64,000 bases of DNA from Deltaproteobacteria bacterium (GTDB lineage: Bacteria; Myxococcota_C; UBA6777): assembly GCA_002731275.1 (NCBI GenBank), contig PCBK01000110.1:1-64000 (forward strand). The letters are read 5' to 3'. Below, one piece after another: positions 38,401-46,506 of the stretch (the first letter of the stretch is position 1; the number at the start of each line of letters is the position of its first letter). The notes beneath the pieces were generated by a model that was given only the letters and a program-made list of their open reading frames with translations, ran no database searches and was not told where the DNA came from. A program made the translations under genes and the position numbers.

Positions 38401-39725
38401 AGTGAACGAGGTCGTGTCTCTTCGTCGATATAATGCTTGAGTAATGTCGCGCTCTCCTCACCTCCTTTCAGACGTAAGAGCAACATCACCTCACGCGGCA
38501 GCTCGTCCAGCCACTTTGTGCACGTTGAGACGTCGACAAAGAATGGGTGACGAGCTGCCACATCCAAAAAAGCCTTTGCGAGTTCAACATCGCAGATAGA
38601 TGACAGAGAGTTTGCGAGAAAAGATGGGATCGAGGCATCGATCTGTTCGGTGAGTAAAGCAACTCGACGTTTCCAGCGAGGATCATGGAGGGGAAGAGTC
38701 ATCAGCTCCTCAAGGGCTGCCTTTCTCGCGATATACATCACGCGGTTCCACGCCTCCGGCTCCCAAAGCGTATAGAGGTCGAAGAACGTGAGCATATCCG
38801 TCAGGTGTTCCTCTCGTAAAAACACGCCATGACGATGCGCTTCAAGCAAGAAGGATTTCGCCGCAGCCGCGTACACAAGGGGTTCATCAAGCGCCAGTGT
38901 GAGCACAAAAGAGAGGTCTTCATCTTGGGCAAAGGCACCCGCGGAGCGCACGACACAAGCGCGTACCACGTCATCTACATCATCGTACATGACCTCCCTC
39001 AGTAAGGAGCCAAGCCGCAACGCACAGCACACCTGAACAGCAGCCTCTACGACCTTCTGCGAGGGATCTGAGAGCGCAGTCTTCAACACACTGTCACGGA
39101 GCTTTTGGGCCTTAGTAGAGAGACCAACAAGCCATCCCCTTGAGAGCAATGAGATAGCTCTTTTTCGGATGGAGACCTTCTCATCTGTCAGCAAGGGTGT
39201 CAGACACGCAAACGCTTCATCGACGTGTATCCCCAAGCCAATGACAGCCTCTTCCAGTTGTTCGAGGGCGAACACACGCAGACGGGGTTCATCTGCCCTG
39301 ACACAGCGTAACAGGATGGCTTCAGGCGCAAAAACAGACGCAATGGACCAACCTGTGACAACCCGTAGCAGGGTTTGCTCTTCCCAGGTCTCCAATGTCT
39401 CCAGATCCACTTTTGTCAACAACAACCGGAGCCATCGGAGCCGAAGTGCCCAAGGCAAAGAATCAATGTCTTCTGGGATCTGTAGTTGATTGGGTGGACA
39501 CACCTCCGCAACCTGTACCAACGCCAGATTGACCTCCGAAGAGAGGCGTCCAATCGATGATGGGATGGTGTCAACGATTGTCTCCAGTAATTCGGGTTGG
39601 TGGCATTGAGGGATCAACAGACGAAGCGCTTCGAGCTGTTCAAGCGCTTCATCATCCGGAGTGTTCGATAGCTTTGAGAGTGTATGGAGTAGGGGCTGAA
39701 GCTGTGTGGATATTGGTGTATGCAT
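35487..39725 (-). CDS. Very large HEAT-repeat protein
   Basis: A 1412-residue soluble protein built almost entirely of helical repeats. Repeats are clearest at the C-terminus (about 1270-1400), for example VLATFVTDPRPQVRSAALRAL and LLLKNMQHKQRKIQQTARHLL, and in the N-terminal 250 residues (VFALEQLEEAVIGL and VRACVVRSAGAFA). These are HEAT/Armadillo-type units that build elongated protein-binding scaffolds. No catalytic motif, signal peptide or membrane helix is seen. The start at 39725 has GAGG nine bases upstream. It stands alone, with the palindromic repeat region on one side and a convergent gene on the other. A role as scaffold is inferred from architecture only. Confidence 0.75.
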   Translation of the reverse strand: MHTPISTQLQPLLHTLSKLSNTPDDEALEQLEALRLLIPQCHQPELLETIVDTIPSSIGRLSSEVNLALVQVAEVCPPNQLQIPEDIDSLPWALRLRWLRLLLTKVDLETLETWEEQTLLRVVTGWSIASVFAPEAILLRCVRADEPRLRVFALEQLEEAVIGLGIHVDEAFACLTPLLTDEKVSIRKRAISLLSRGWLVGLSTKAQKLRDSVLKTALSDPSQKVVEAAVQVCCALRLGSLLREVMYDDVDDVVRACVVRSAGAFAQDEDLSFVLTLALDEPLVYAAAAKSFLLEAHRHGVFLREEHLTDMLTFFDLYTLWEPEAWNRVMYIARKAALEELMTLPLHDPRWKRRVALLTEQIDASIPSFLANSLSSICDVELAKAFLDVAARHPFFVDVSTCTKWLDELPREVMLLLRLKGGEESATLLKHYIDEETRPRSLRRLGMSTLWSLCEDRGQLYRGWIERFGPTEMGLFRPFLPQARRDEVAQAVLEQSWEEHEDDKITPMERLRVFCKSGERHYLKEVETLFRGIFASYVKKALEGDFSIKRVCIPELEQMIFRYGRSLIQNGWSVRRWHHESPETGKDLLWLFVLDWLYEQPSAAMTVALLEVFVRHQPTGVVLRLIEPYWRHSHTNVQRAALEAIIEGGEEARGLELSLCQLTQDTEPRIVTQALRALGVFQARWAESYATQALQHPSMAVKKEAAIALAEVGSGQSVESLVFWLAYHDNVSFRSLLKLALEQSAGEAYGAVLLKAYCEETTPRRRDLLAQAMDGALRTSAIMRLAHKGSCDELVEDCLQGYVRLSDASHVELQRQLYRARLLPQVDLDDPTRTMRLDGFSPEAARELLELREKETTHKGNIDALIREQFVQWLAWLRDEPSQKRAELLLSLAKPRHKDLFEGLLDIVSLYREDLSLEVIFSFLRRCLADDKLPLPLRNKGLRLLRSLPVSGDMTGLQRYELLQSLGGVIELSDLRVCLATCRLAPDVAHETFALLSKAFSIPAERRGEDESLTALREEAESWYRWEEARASEWLEHTAELRPLGVAVVTPFVDSSGGGDVSRKERYDRMVKLLREGAFQERSHAAEQLLSWPETRDVWESLLTLYLNGEIDLRRGPLLKLTDCVKEWPAEPSKWEAAEFFLPHIPKTLKRQFAKEWLGVWLEGNVEIAPYLRMLPQEVLLPLCAECISKGHYQAIRLLALDGSYAIRCLLDEVERHAPEELRSLTTLPASNEEEEPSLEDDFVDPIEGKSVDGLATLIREKSVEQGLAVRGIHALGRHGERGVDVLATFVTDPRPQVRSAALRALRKHASRERVLEAATQALRMETRKDVICSLMRTLGHRRYEPAFPLLLKNMQHKQRKIQQTARHLLLAWGDEIVPMVRHEMRRARPDVRRFYESFLDELSVDEADQQP

Positions 39726-39839
39726 TCTTGAACCTCATGTGTACAGGAAGGGCTTTGCAGGTGAGTGTCCTTCACATAAGGACATTGTACACGCTCTTAT
39801 TGTTCGGAAAAACTTATCTGGCTGCTTTCTTTTTGGGGA

Positions 39840-40105
39840 TGATTTTTTTGGGCGATCCCTTATATACGGGCGAGTTTCCACTCGCCCTTACTGCCGCGCT
39901 TCGCTTGCCCTTGCTTTGGGCAAGTTGCCACTTGCCCCTTCTTCTCTTCTGCCGCGCTTCGCTTGCCCCTGCTTTGGGCAAGTTGCCACTTGCCCCTTCT
40001 TCTCTTCTGCCGCGCTTCGCTTGCCCCTTCTAACGGGGATGCACGGGCATCCCCTGGCGCGCTTCGCTTGCCTTCCCCTCCTGATGACGCCTTCGGCGTG
40101 TGGAT
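39840..40105 (+). repeat. Mosaic palindromic repeat array, locus 2
   Basis: The 538-base gap between the HEAT gene and the efflux operon is filled largely by palindromes: GGGCGAGT-ttcc-ACTCGCCC (39868-39887), GGGCAAGT-tgcc-ACTTGCCC (39918-39937 and 39976-39995), GGGGATGC-acgg-GCATCCCC (40035-40054), and ACGCC-ttc-GGCGT (40087-40099). Two 58-base units (starting near 39891 and 39949) are nearly identical. The roughly 75-base right end is shared with the arrays at 47624 and 49862. I see no gene in the gap. Confidence 0.85.
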
Positions 40106-40263
40106 GATGAAATGCAATCCCCAAGGTCTTTGGCCTTTCAAAAAGCAATCCGATGAGGGAAAAATAAGACAGTAAAAACAAGCTCCTTCAACATTGCGCT
40201 TGACCTTGTACCTCACTACAGGGTTACGCTCTGTGGTGGATATGAACAGGATTGGATCAACAC

Positions 40264-40590
40264 ATGCGCTTCATCAAACAAATCATCATTCGACTTATCG
40301 CGATCGGCTTTTTGATACAAAGCCTCGGCGCATTGTGTGATGATTGTATGTTCACACCTGTCACCGCATCTTGCCAACACGTCTCCCCAGATCTAGGGCA
40401 AGAACACTCACACTCTCCAGACGCACCCGAGCCATGCACAAGCAGCCTTTGCAGTCTTTGCGGCTGCGCCATCCCCTGCTCCTCTTGTGCGTCCTCACAT
40501 CCAATACAACCCACACCACCTCCCCCCTTTGTCAACTCGCTATACAAAGATGCCCCCACAAACTCACTCTTCCGACCTCCCCAAGTATAA
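40264..40590 (+). CDS. Small exported Cys/His-rich protein leading the metal-efflux operon
   Basis: A 108-residue protein with a hydrophobic N-terminus (FIKQIIIRLIAIGFLIQSLGALC), either a signal peptide or a single anchor. The mature part contains CDDC, HSHS and CSLCGCAIPCSSC, giving many thiol and imidazole ligands suited to soft metals. It precedes the CusC-like gene by about 140 bases in the same direction, as small Cys/His-rich exported proteins often do in heavy-metal loci. The ribosome-binding site is poor; TTG at 40252 is an alternative start. Metal binding is inferred from composition and context. Confidence 0.6.
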   Translation: MRFIKQIIIRLIAIGFLIQSLGALCDDCMFTPVTASCQHVSPDLGQEHSHSPDAPEPCTSSLCSLCGCAIPCSSCASSHPIQPTPPPPFVNSLYKDAPTNSLFRPPQV

Positions 40591-40733
40591 GAGCATAGGT
40601 TCTCCCACAAAACATCCACAAAACCCTCTCAGCCCGAGCAAGAACTCGTAGTTCTACCACTGCTTGACGTTCACCCCACAGCAGTCGTGGGGATAGAGAG
40701 GGTCCACATGCTCTTTACAAAAAGGAGTTGCAC

Positions 40734-42032
40734 ATGTGTATGCACACTCATCGGGTTGTATGGATCGCCCTATCTATCCTATCGACCACATCGTTCGCAC
40801 AGGCGAATGAACATCATCGCTCAAGCACACTCTCGTATCGACAAGATATCATACGATTCGCCCTAAAGAACAACCGCGCACTGCAGGTCTTTGAGACCCA
40901 AATCCAACAAGCAGATGCACGACGAAAAGGCACCAAGATCTTTCCGACAAACCCCGTCCTCTCAGGTGGTGGAGGAACACAAACACCAGCGTCAGGAACG
41001 ACATCTCTCCTTCCACGTGTCGAAGCCAATCTCTCGTGGGCCTTTCCCATCGGTGGACGATGGAACAAGGCACAAACCCTCGCGACACAGCGACTCACAT
41101 GGATGAAGCAGCAACGCACGTGGAGAAGGCTTCAGCTCTCACTCAATGTCCATCTCATGCTCAATCGTATCGCGATCAACTGGCACATACGCCAAAAAAG
41201 ACAGGCGATGGTGTCATTCTTCCAAACCTTAGAGCGCTACACAAAGCAAAGACTCCAACATGGCGACGCCATCCAATTGGATCTACAGCTCGCACAAAAC
41301 GCACGACTCCAAGCAGAACAAGCAGCTTTGCTCGCAACACTTCGCCACAAACAACTGCGCCAAACACTCAAACAACTGATCGGATGGGACGCCACAAAGC
41401 CGCTCACCTGGAACATTCGGCAGATCCCCACGCCGCAAAAGCTGCCACCTCTCAAAACATTATTACAACGCATCAACAAACGACACCCTCTCCTCATGCT
41501 CGCCCACAGCACAATCGTACAGGCGAAGGCATCACTCGGACTCTCAAAATCCCGCGCGATCCCCGATCTAACGGTCTCACTCGGATACGCACTAGAAGAC
41601 AACAACCACGTCTTTCGAGGAGGACTCTCCATCCCATTGCCGCTCTTTTGGCGAAACCAAGGGAACATCGGACAGGCACATGCGCGCATCAGGCAAGCCA
41701 CACTCTCCCTAAAAAGACAACAATTCATTCTCCAACAACAGCTCAAACAGAGCTACATGCGCTACTCCATGAACAAACGAATGAACCGCCTCTTTCAAAA
41801 ACGCCTGCAGACCACCAAGAGCAACGAGAAGCTACTCAAGGGCGGAATCAAACAGGGCGGAATCTCCATCATGAAGCTGCTCACGACACAAAAAAGCATC
41901 CTGCAAAACCACTTGCAGTCACTTAAGAATATGCAAAAAACACACGACAACTACATCAAACTTCATCAGGCAACAGGCACACTGCCAAGGTACAAGTCCA
42001 CCCAAAAAAACAAGCCTGAAGGGGAGCAATAA
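40734..42032 (+). CDS. Outer-membrane efflux protein of the TolC/CusC-CzcC family
   Basis: A 432-residue exported protein with a signal peptide ending FAQA. It has the two long amphipathic helical hairpins of the TolC fold, with the typical duplicated pattern: an N-terminal half starting LSYRQDIIRFALKNNRALQ and a C-terminal half starting LKTLLQRINKRHPLL. It would form the outer-membrane channel for the adaptor and pump encoded next. The start at 40734 is set by AAGGAG six bases upstream; TTG at 40728 and ATG at 40740 are possible. It is unusually rich in Arg, Lys and Gln. The adaptor gene begins two bases after its stop. Confidence 0.85.
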   Translation: MCMHTHRVVWIALSILSTTSFAQANEHHRSSTLSYRQDIIRFALKNNRALQVFETQIQQADARRKGTKIFPTNPVLSGGGGTQTPASGTTSLLPRVEANLSWAFPIGGRWNKAQTLATQRLTWMKQQRTWRRLQLSLNVHLMLNRIAINWHIRQKRQAMVSFFQTLERYTKQRLQHGDAIQLDLQLAQNARLQAEQAALLATLRHKQLRQTLKQLIGWDATKPLTWNIRQIPTPQKLPPLKTLLQRINKRHPLLMLAHSTIVQAKASLGLSKSRAIPDLTVSLGYALEDNNHVFRGGLSIPLPLFWRNQGNIGQAHARIRQATLSLKRQQFILQQQLKQSYMRYSMNKRMNRLFQKRLQTTKSNEKLLKGGIKQGGISIMKLLTTQKSILQNHLQSLKNMQKTHDNYIKLHQATGTLPRYKSTQKNKPEGEQ

Positions 42033-42034
42033 AG

Positions 42035-43288
42035 ATGCAACCTCAAAACATAACGCTTACATCGACAAAATACACACTCCGGCACCTGCTTCTGTTTCTC
42101 TTCGCATGTGTCGGTATCTTCGCGCTCGCTGGATGTGAAGAACGTAATAATGACCACGACCACAAAACACACAAAGAAGACAAACACGAAGAGAAAGGTC
42201 ACGACGAACACAAAGGCGAGATCACTCTCCACAAGGAGGCGTTGAAACAGATCGCCCTGACCACCTATACCTTGCGCGCCAAAAGCAACCCAACCCAAGA
42301 GGTCGCGGCAGTAGGAAGGATTAGCCTTCCACCTTCCACACTCAGTCAGGTCGGCTCTCGTGTCGAAGGTCGCCTGCTCAAGTGGTACGTCAAGCTCGGA
42401 CAAAAGGTGAAGAAGGGACAGTCCCTCGCCCTCCTCGACAGCCCAACAGCGGGCCGCGCAAGAGCCACTTACTTGCGCGCCAAAGCGCTGTACAAGTTGA
42501 CGGATACGGAGTACCAACGCACGACGCGCCTAAAGAAAATCGGCCTCGCCTCATCACGACAACGACTCGCCGCAAGAATGGCACGGGAAAAAGCACGCAT
42601 CAACGTCCGCTCAGCACAAACACAACTCCATATCCTCGGCATCGCGACACCGACCAACACGACACAAAAGATCTCTGGACGCTTTATCCTCCGCGCACCC
42701 AAAGCCGGTGAAATCTCCAGACTCAACAAAACACTCGGCGCATGGGTTCATCCACAACATACACTCCTCCACATCGAAGATCGACGAAAGGTGTGGGCCT
42801 TACTCGAAGTCTATGCTCGCGATGTCCCTTACATTCACGTCGGACAATCAGTGCATATCTATGGACCCGGCATCCAATCTCACCGCAAAGGTCGTGTCGA
42901 GTATCTCTCCAGTCGATTCGACAGAGGTGCACGTACACTTGAAGCGCGTGTCTCTCTTCCCAACCCAAAAGGGACACTACGCCCCAACCAATTTGTCTAC
43001 GCACTTATCGATGGAAATGAAAAGAAAACGACCTCAAACACCAAACAACTTCTGCTCCCAGAAGACGCCATCCAGCGACTTGGACAAAGACATATTGCCT
43101 TTATCGTAGGGGATGAACTAGGCCACTTCACAGCCAAAACAGTCGTGACTGTCGAAGCACCAGGAGGTCAGGTCCGCGTCCTGTATGGACTCAAAGAGGG
43201 CGATAAAGTCGTCGTCAAAGGTTCATTCATACTCAAATCAGAGCTGCTACGTTCCTCCCTGGAAGGTGGTCATGGACACGCCCACTGA
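42035..43288 (+). CDS. RND efflux periplasmic adaptor, CusB/CzcB-like, with His-rich N-terminus
   Basis: A 417-residue membrane-fusion protein and probable lipoprotein (lipobox LAGC, Cys34). Residues about 37-62 are packed with His, Asp, Glu and Lys (DHDHKTHKEDKHEEK), a likely metal-binding tail; the C-terminus ends GGHGHAH. The barrel-sandwich region (SRVEGRLLKWYVKLGQKVKKGQ), a helical hairpin and the beta-barrel region follow the usual order. It links the outer-membrane channel to the pump and may deliver metal. GGGGAG overlaps the end of the upstream gene; spacing and strand show one operon. The metal identity (Cu/Ag versus Co/Zn/Cd) cannot be read with confidence. Confidence 0.87.
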   Translation: MQPQNITLTSTKYTLRHLLLFLFACVGIFALAGCEERNNDHDHKTHKEDKHEEKGHDEHKGEITLHKEALKQIALTTYTLRAKSNPTQEVAAVGRISLPPSTLSQVGSRVEGRLLKWYVKLGQKVKKGQSLALLDSPTAGRARATYLRAKALYKLTDTEYQRTTRLKKIGLASSRQRLAARMAREKARINVRSAQTQLHILGIATPTNTTQKISGRFILRAPKAGEISRLNKTLGAWVHPQHTLLHIEDRRKVWALLEVYARDVPYIHVGQSVHIYGPGIQSHRKGRVEYLSSRFDRGARTLEARVSLPNPKGTLRPNQFVYALIDGNEKKTTSNTKQLLLPEDAIQRLGQRHIAFIVGDELGHFTAKTVVTVEAPGGQVRVLYGLKEGDKVVVKGSFILKSELLRSSLEGGHGHAH

Positions 43289-43300
43289 CAGGAGAGAATC

Positions 43301-46300
43301 ATGCTGAATACATTGATCGATAGTGCTCTTGAACACCGTCTCCTCGTCCTGATCTTTACGGGACTGATCATCGTCGGTGGCTGGCAATCATTTCAACAAC
43401 TTCCTGTCGACGCAGTCCCCGACCTGACGAACGCTCAAGTGCAGGTCTTAACAAAACTTCCAGGACTCGCGCCCACAGAGGTCGAAAAATTCGTCACATT
43501 CCCCATTGAGCAAGCGATGTCAGGGATCCCAAAGCTCCAACAGTTGCGCTCAATGAGTCAGTTTGGTCTGTCCTTTGTCACCATCGTCTTCGAAGAAGGA
43601 ACGGATATCGACTGGGCACGAATCCAAGTCTCACAACGTCTCGCGGTCGCAAGAGAGGATATCCCCAAAGGCTTGGGGACACCACTGATGGGACCGATGA
43701 CGACAGGGCTTGGAGAGATCTTTCAGTTCGAGTTAAAGAGCAAAACCCACTCCCCCATGCAGCTACGAAGCATCCTCGATTGGTACGTCGCCCCACCCTT
43801 GCGGCTCGTCAAAGGCGTCGTCGAGGTCAATTCATTTGGAGGCAAACTGAAGACCTTTGAGATCCAGCTCGATGCGCGAAAACTCCAACAGTACAAGCTC
43901 TCCGTTGAAGAGGTCTACAACGCCCTCAGTCGAGGCCACCTCAACGTTGGAGGCGGGTATATTACCAAAGCAGGTGAGCAGTATATCGTCCGTGGCGAAG
44001 GACTACTCAAGACACGCGAAGATATCGAAGCCATCCCGATCAAGACCGCTGCCCATGGCACCCCTGTCTACATCAGGAACATCGCGAATGTGCGCTTTGC
44101 CCCGATGATTCGGCAGGGAGCCGTCACACGAGATGGCCGTGGTGAGGCGGTCACAGCGACCATCATGATGCTACAAGGTGCCAACGCCGCCGATGTCATC
44201 CAGCGCGTTAAGAAGACCCTCAAGACCCTCAAAACAGGACTCCCGAAAGGTGTCACTGTCGACGTCTTTTACGACCGCTCTGCGTTGGTCAAGAGAACAT
44301 TGCGCACGGTCGGCTATAACCTCCTTGAAGGCGGCTTGCTCGTCATCATCATTCTCTTTTTGTTACTCGGTGATCTGCGAGGGGGTGTTCTCGTCGCGAT
44401 GACGATCCCATTGTCGATGCTCTTCGCGTTTATTTGTATGAGATGGACAGGGATGAGCGGGAATATGATGAGCCTCGGTGCGATCGACTTTGGCATCATC
44501 GTGGATAGCTCCGTTGTGGTGATTGAACACATTGTCTTGGTCTTTGGTACAGCCCACGTCATCGAAGGCACACGGACAGATCGTGTCAAAGCTGCTGCCC
44601 ACGAAGTCGCACGCCCTATCATCTTCTCAGTCATGATTATCATGATCGTGTACCTCCCCATCCTCACCTTACAGGGGACTGAAGGAAAACTCTTTCGCCC
44701 GATGGCCTGGGTCTTACTCTTCGCCCTTGCGGGTGCCTTACTCTTCAGCCTGACGCTGATGCCTGTGCTCGCGACCTACGTGTTTCCAGATACAATCGAA
44801 AGTCAAGAGACGTTCTTGATGCGCTTTTTCCGCTGGCTCTACACGCCTCTTTTGTCGTTGGTCCTGCGCTTTCGCATCGTCACAATGGCAGGTGCTGTGG
44901 TTGTCTTTTTCGTGAGCGTTTGGGTTGTGTCTGGGATGGGTGCCAACTTTATGCCCAAACTCGATGAAGGGATGATCGCGATGCAGGCGAACCGATTGCC
45001 TTCTGTCTCTCTCGAAGAATCGATCCGCCACACGACTCGTATTGAGCGCGTTTTAAAGCAGCTCCCGGAGATCACCTCTGTGATCTCCAAAACCGGTCGG
45101 GCAGAGGTCGCAACGGACCCAATGGGGGTGTTCTTCTCGGATATCTATATTACCTTGAAGCCAAAGGCACAATGGCGATCCGGGTTGACAAACGAGACAC
45201 TCGTCAAAGAGATGCAAGCGCTCCTCAAACGACAAAGTCCAGCCAACAATTACTCATTCAGCCAACCCATCGCCTTGCGCACAGCCGAATTGCTCTCTGG
45301 TGTACGTGCAGACGTCGCCCTCAAAATCTTTGGGGATGACCTCAAACAACTGCCAAAGAGCGCAAACGCGATCGCCTCCATTCTACGTAAGATCCCAGGC
45401 GCAGGTGATGTCCTCGTCGAACCGAGTATCGGGCTTCCATACCTTCGCATTGTGCTCAACAGAAAAGAGATCTCCAGACATGGGCTCTCGGACAAACAGG
45501 TTCTCGATACCATCGAGGCCATTGGAGGTAAGACCGTTGGGATGATCTTCGAAAAAGAGAAGCGTTTTGCGTTGCGTGTACGATTTCAAAAGCGGGATAG
45601 AGAGCGTTTGGCCGCGATTCGCCGCCTTCCAATCAAGACGGCGAGTGGCCAATCTTTGCCACTTGGTCAGCTCGCCCACATCTGGTTTGAAGACGGCCCT
45701 CTCCAGATCCAGCGAGAACAAGGACGTCGGCGCGTGACCATCCAGCTCAATGTGCGCGGTCGGGATCTGGCGTCTTTCATCGCAGAAGCCAAAACGCGCG
45801 TCAACAAAGCCATTCAAGAGAAAACCATCTCCTTCCCAGAGGGTGGATTTCTTACTTGGGGAGGACAATTTGAACAGCTTGAGAGTGCCTCTAAGAGGCT
45901 CTTGTTTGTCGTCCCTCTCGCACTTTTGTTGATCTTTGTCTTGTTACAAATGACCTTCAACTCCGTGCGTATGAGTATGTTGATCTACCTAAATGTACCA
46001 TTCGCAGTAAGCGGTGGGATCTTCGCGTTGTGGATACGAGGGATGGCCCTCAGTATCAGCGCAGCCGTCGGATTTATTGCCCTATCAGGAATCGCCGTCA
46101 TGAACGGTGTCTTGCTGATCAGCGCGATCCGCCAAAGACAATCCACAGGAGAGCGACAAACAGAGGCGATCAAAGAAGGCGCGATGTTGCGGTTGCGTCC
46201 TGTGTTGATGACAGCTCTCACGGACGCCATTGGCTTTGTCCCGATGGCGCTCTCAGCCTCAGCCGGCGCAGAAGTCCAGCGCCCACTCGCGACCGTTGTC

Positions 46301-46408
46301 ATTGGAGGGATCTTCACATCAACCATCCTCACATTGCTCGTGCTGCCAGCCGTTTACAGCAAGTGGGGTCTACAAACGGACACTGACACATCGAGGAGCA
46401 CACAATGA
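43301..46408 (+). CDS. Heavy-metal efflux RND pump, CusA/CzcA-like
   Basis: A 1035-residue inner-membrane pump with 12 helices and two large periplasmic loops. Heavy-metal RND hallmarks are the N-terminal LPVDAVPDLTNAQVQV and ARIQVSQRL blocks and the helix-4 proton-relay motif DFGIIVD (Asp396, Asp402), followed by a conserved Glu. It exports divalent or monovalent metal ions against the proton gradient through the CusB-like adaptor and TolC-like channel. AGGAGAGAATC places the start. Within its 3' end lies GAGGAG, which serves a 33-codon frame overlapping its stop. It is about the usual length for the family. Confidence 0.92.
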   Translation: MLNTLIDSALEHRLLVLIFTGLIIVGGWQSFQQLPVDAVPDLTNAQVQVLTKLPGLAPTEVEKFVTFPIEQAMSGIPKLQQLRSMSQFGLSFVTIVFEEGTDIDWARIQVSQRLAVAREDIPKGLGTPLMGPMTTGLGEIFQFELKSKTHSPMQLRSILDWYVAPPLRLVKGVVEVNSFGGKLKTFEIQLDARKLQQYKLSVEEVYNALSRGHLNVGGGYITKAGEQYIVRGEGLLKTREDIEAIPIKTAAHGTPVYIRNIANVRFAPMIRQGAVTRDGRGEAVTATIMMLQGANAADVIQRVKKTLKTLKTGLPKGVTVDVFYDRSALVKRTLRTVGYNLLEGGLLVIIILFLLLGDLRGGVLVAMTIPLSMLFAFICMRWTGMSGNMMSLGAIDFGIIVDSSVVVIEHIVLVFGTAHVIEGTRTDRVKAAAHEVARPIIFSVMIIMIVYLPILTLQGTEGKLFRPMAWVLLFALAGALLFSLTLMPVLATYVFPDTIESQETFLMRFFRWLYTPLLSLVLRFRIVTMAGAVVVFFVSVWVVSGMGANFMPKLDEGMIAMQANRLPSVSLEESIRHTTRIERVLKQLPEITSVISKTGRAEVATDPMGVFFSDIYITLKPKAQWRSGLTNETLVKEMQALLKRQSPANNYSFSQPIALRTAELLSGVRADVALKIFGDDLKQLPKSANAIASILRKIPGAGDVLVEPSIGLPYLRIVLNRKEISRHGLSDKQVLDTIEAIGGKTVGMIFEKEKRFALRVRFQKRDRERLAAIRRLPIKTASGQSLPLGQLAHIWFEDGPLQIQREQGRRRVTIQLNVRGRDLASFIAEAKTRVNKAIQEKTISFPEGGFLTWGGQFEQLESASKRLLFVVPLALLLIFVLLQMTFNSVRMSMLIYLNVPFAVSGGIFALWIRGMALSISAAVGFIALSGIAVMNGVLLISAIRQRQSTGERQTEAIKEGAMLRLRPVLMTALTDAIGFVPMALSASAGAEVQRPLATVVIGGIFTSTILTLLVLPAVYSKWGLQTDTDTSRSTQ

Positions 46409-46506
46409 GAAGTCTATTGATGTACATTTTGCCTGTGTATTATGGGGTGTATTTGTTCTTTGTCTTCTTCTTACCCACCTATTTTTCAGGAGCAGCCTTA
46501 CTTTGA
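46405..46506 (+). CDS. 33-residue hydrophobic peptide coupled to the RND pump gene
   Basis: A short open frame whose ATG overlaps the pump's TGA (ATGA) and has a near-ideal GAGGAG six bases upstream. The product, beginning MRSLLMYILPVYYGVYLFF, is one strongly hydrophobic helix with an aromatic end. Two readings are possible: a genuine small subunit of the efflux pump, or the remnant N-terminus of an ICMT-type methyltransferase, whose first helix can look similar. Its last nine bases overlap the convergent reductase gene at 46498. Expression would depend on translational coupling. Confidence 0.5.
   Translation: MRSLLMYILPVYYGVYLFFVFFLPTYFSGAALL

Noticed and set aside
41036-41926. 296-codon frame within the TolC-like gene
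   Set aside because: Thr/Arg/His/Pro-rich out-of-frame translation; the TolC-like frame is well supported.
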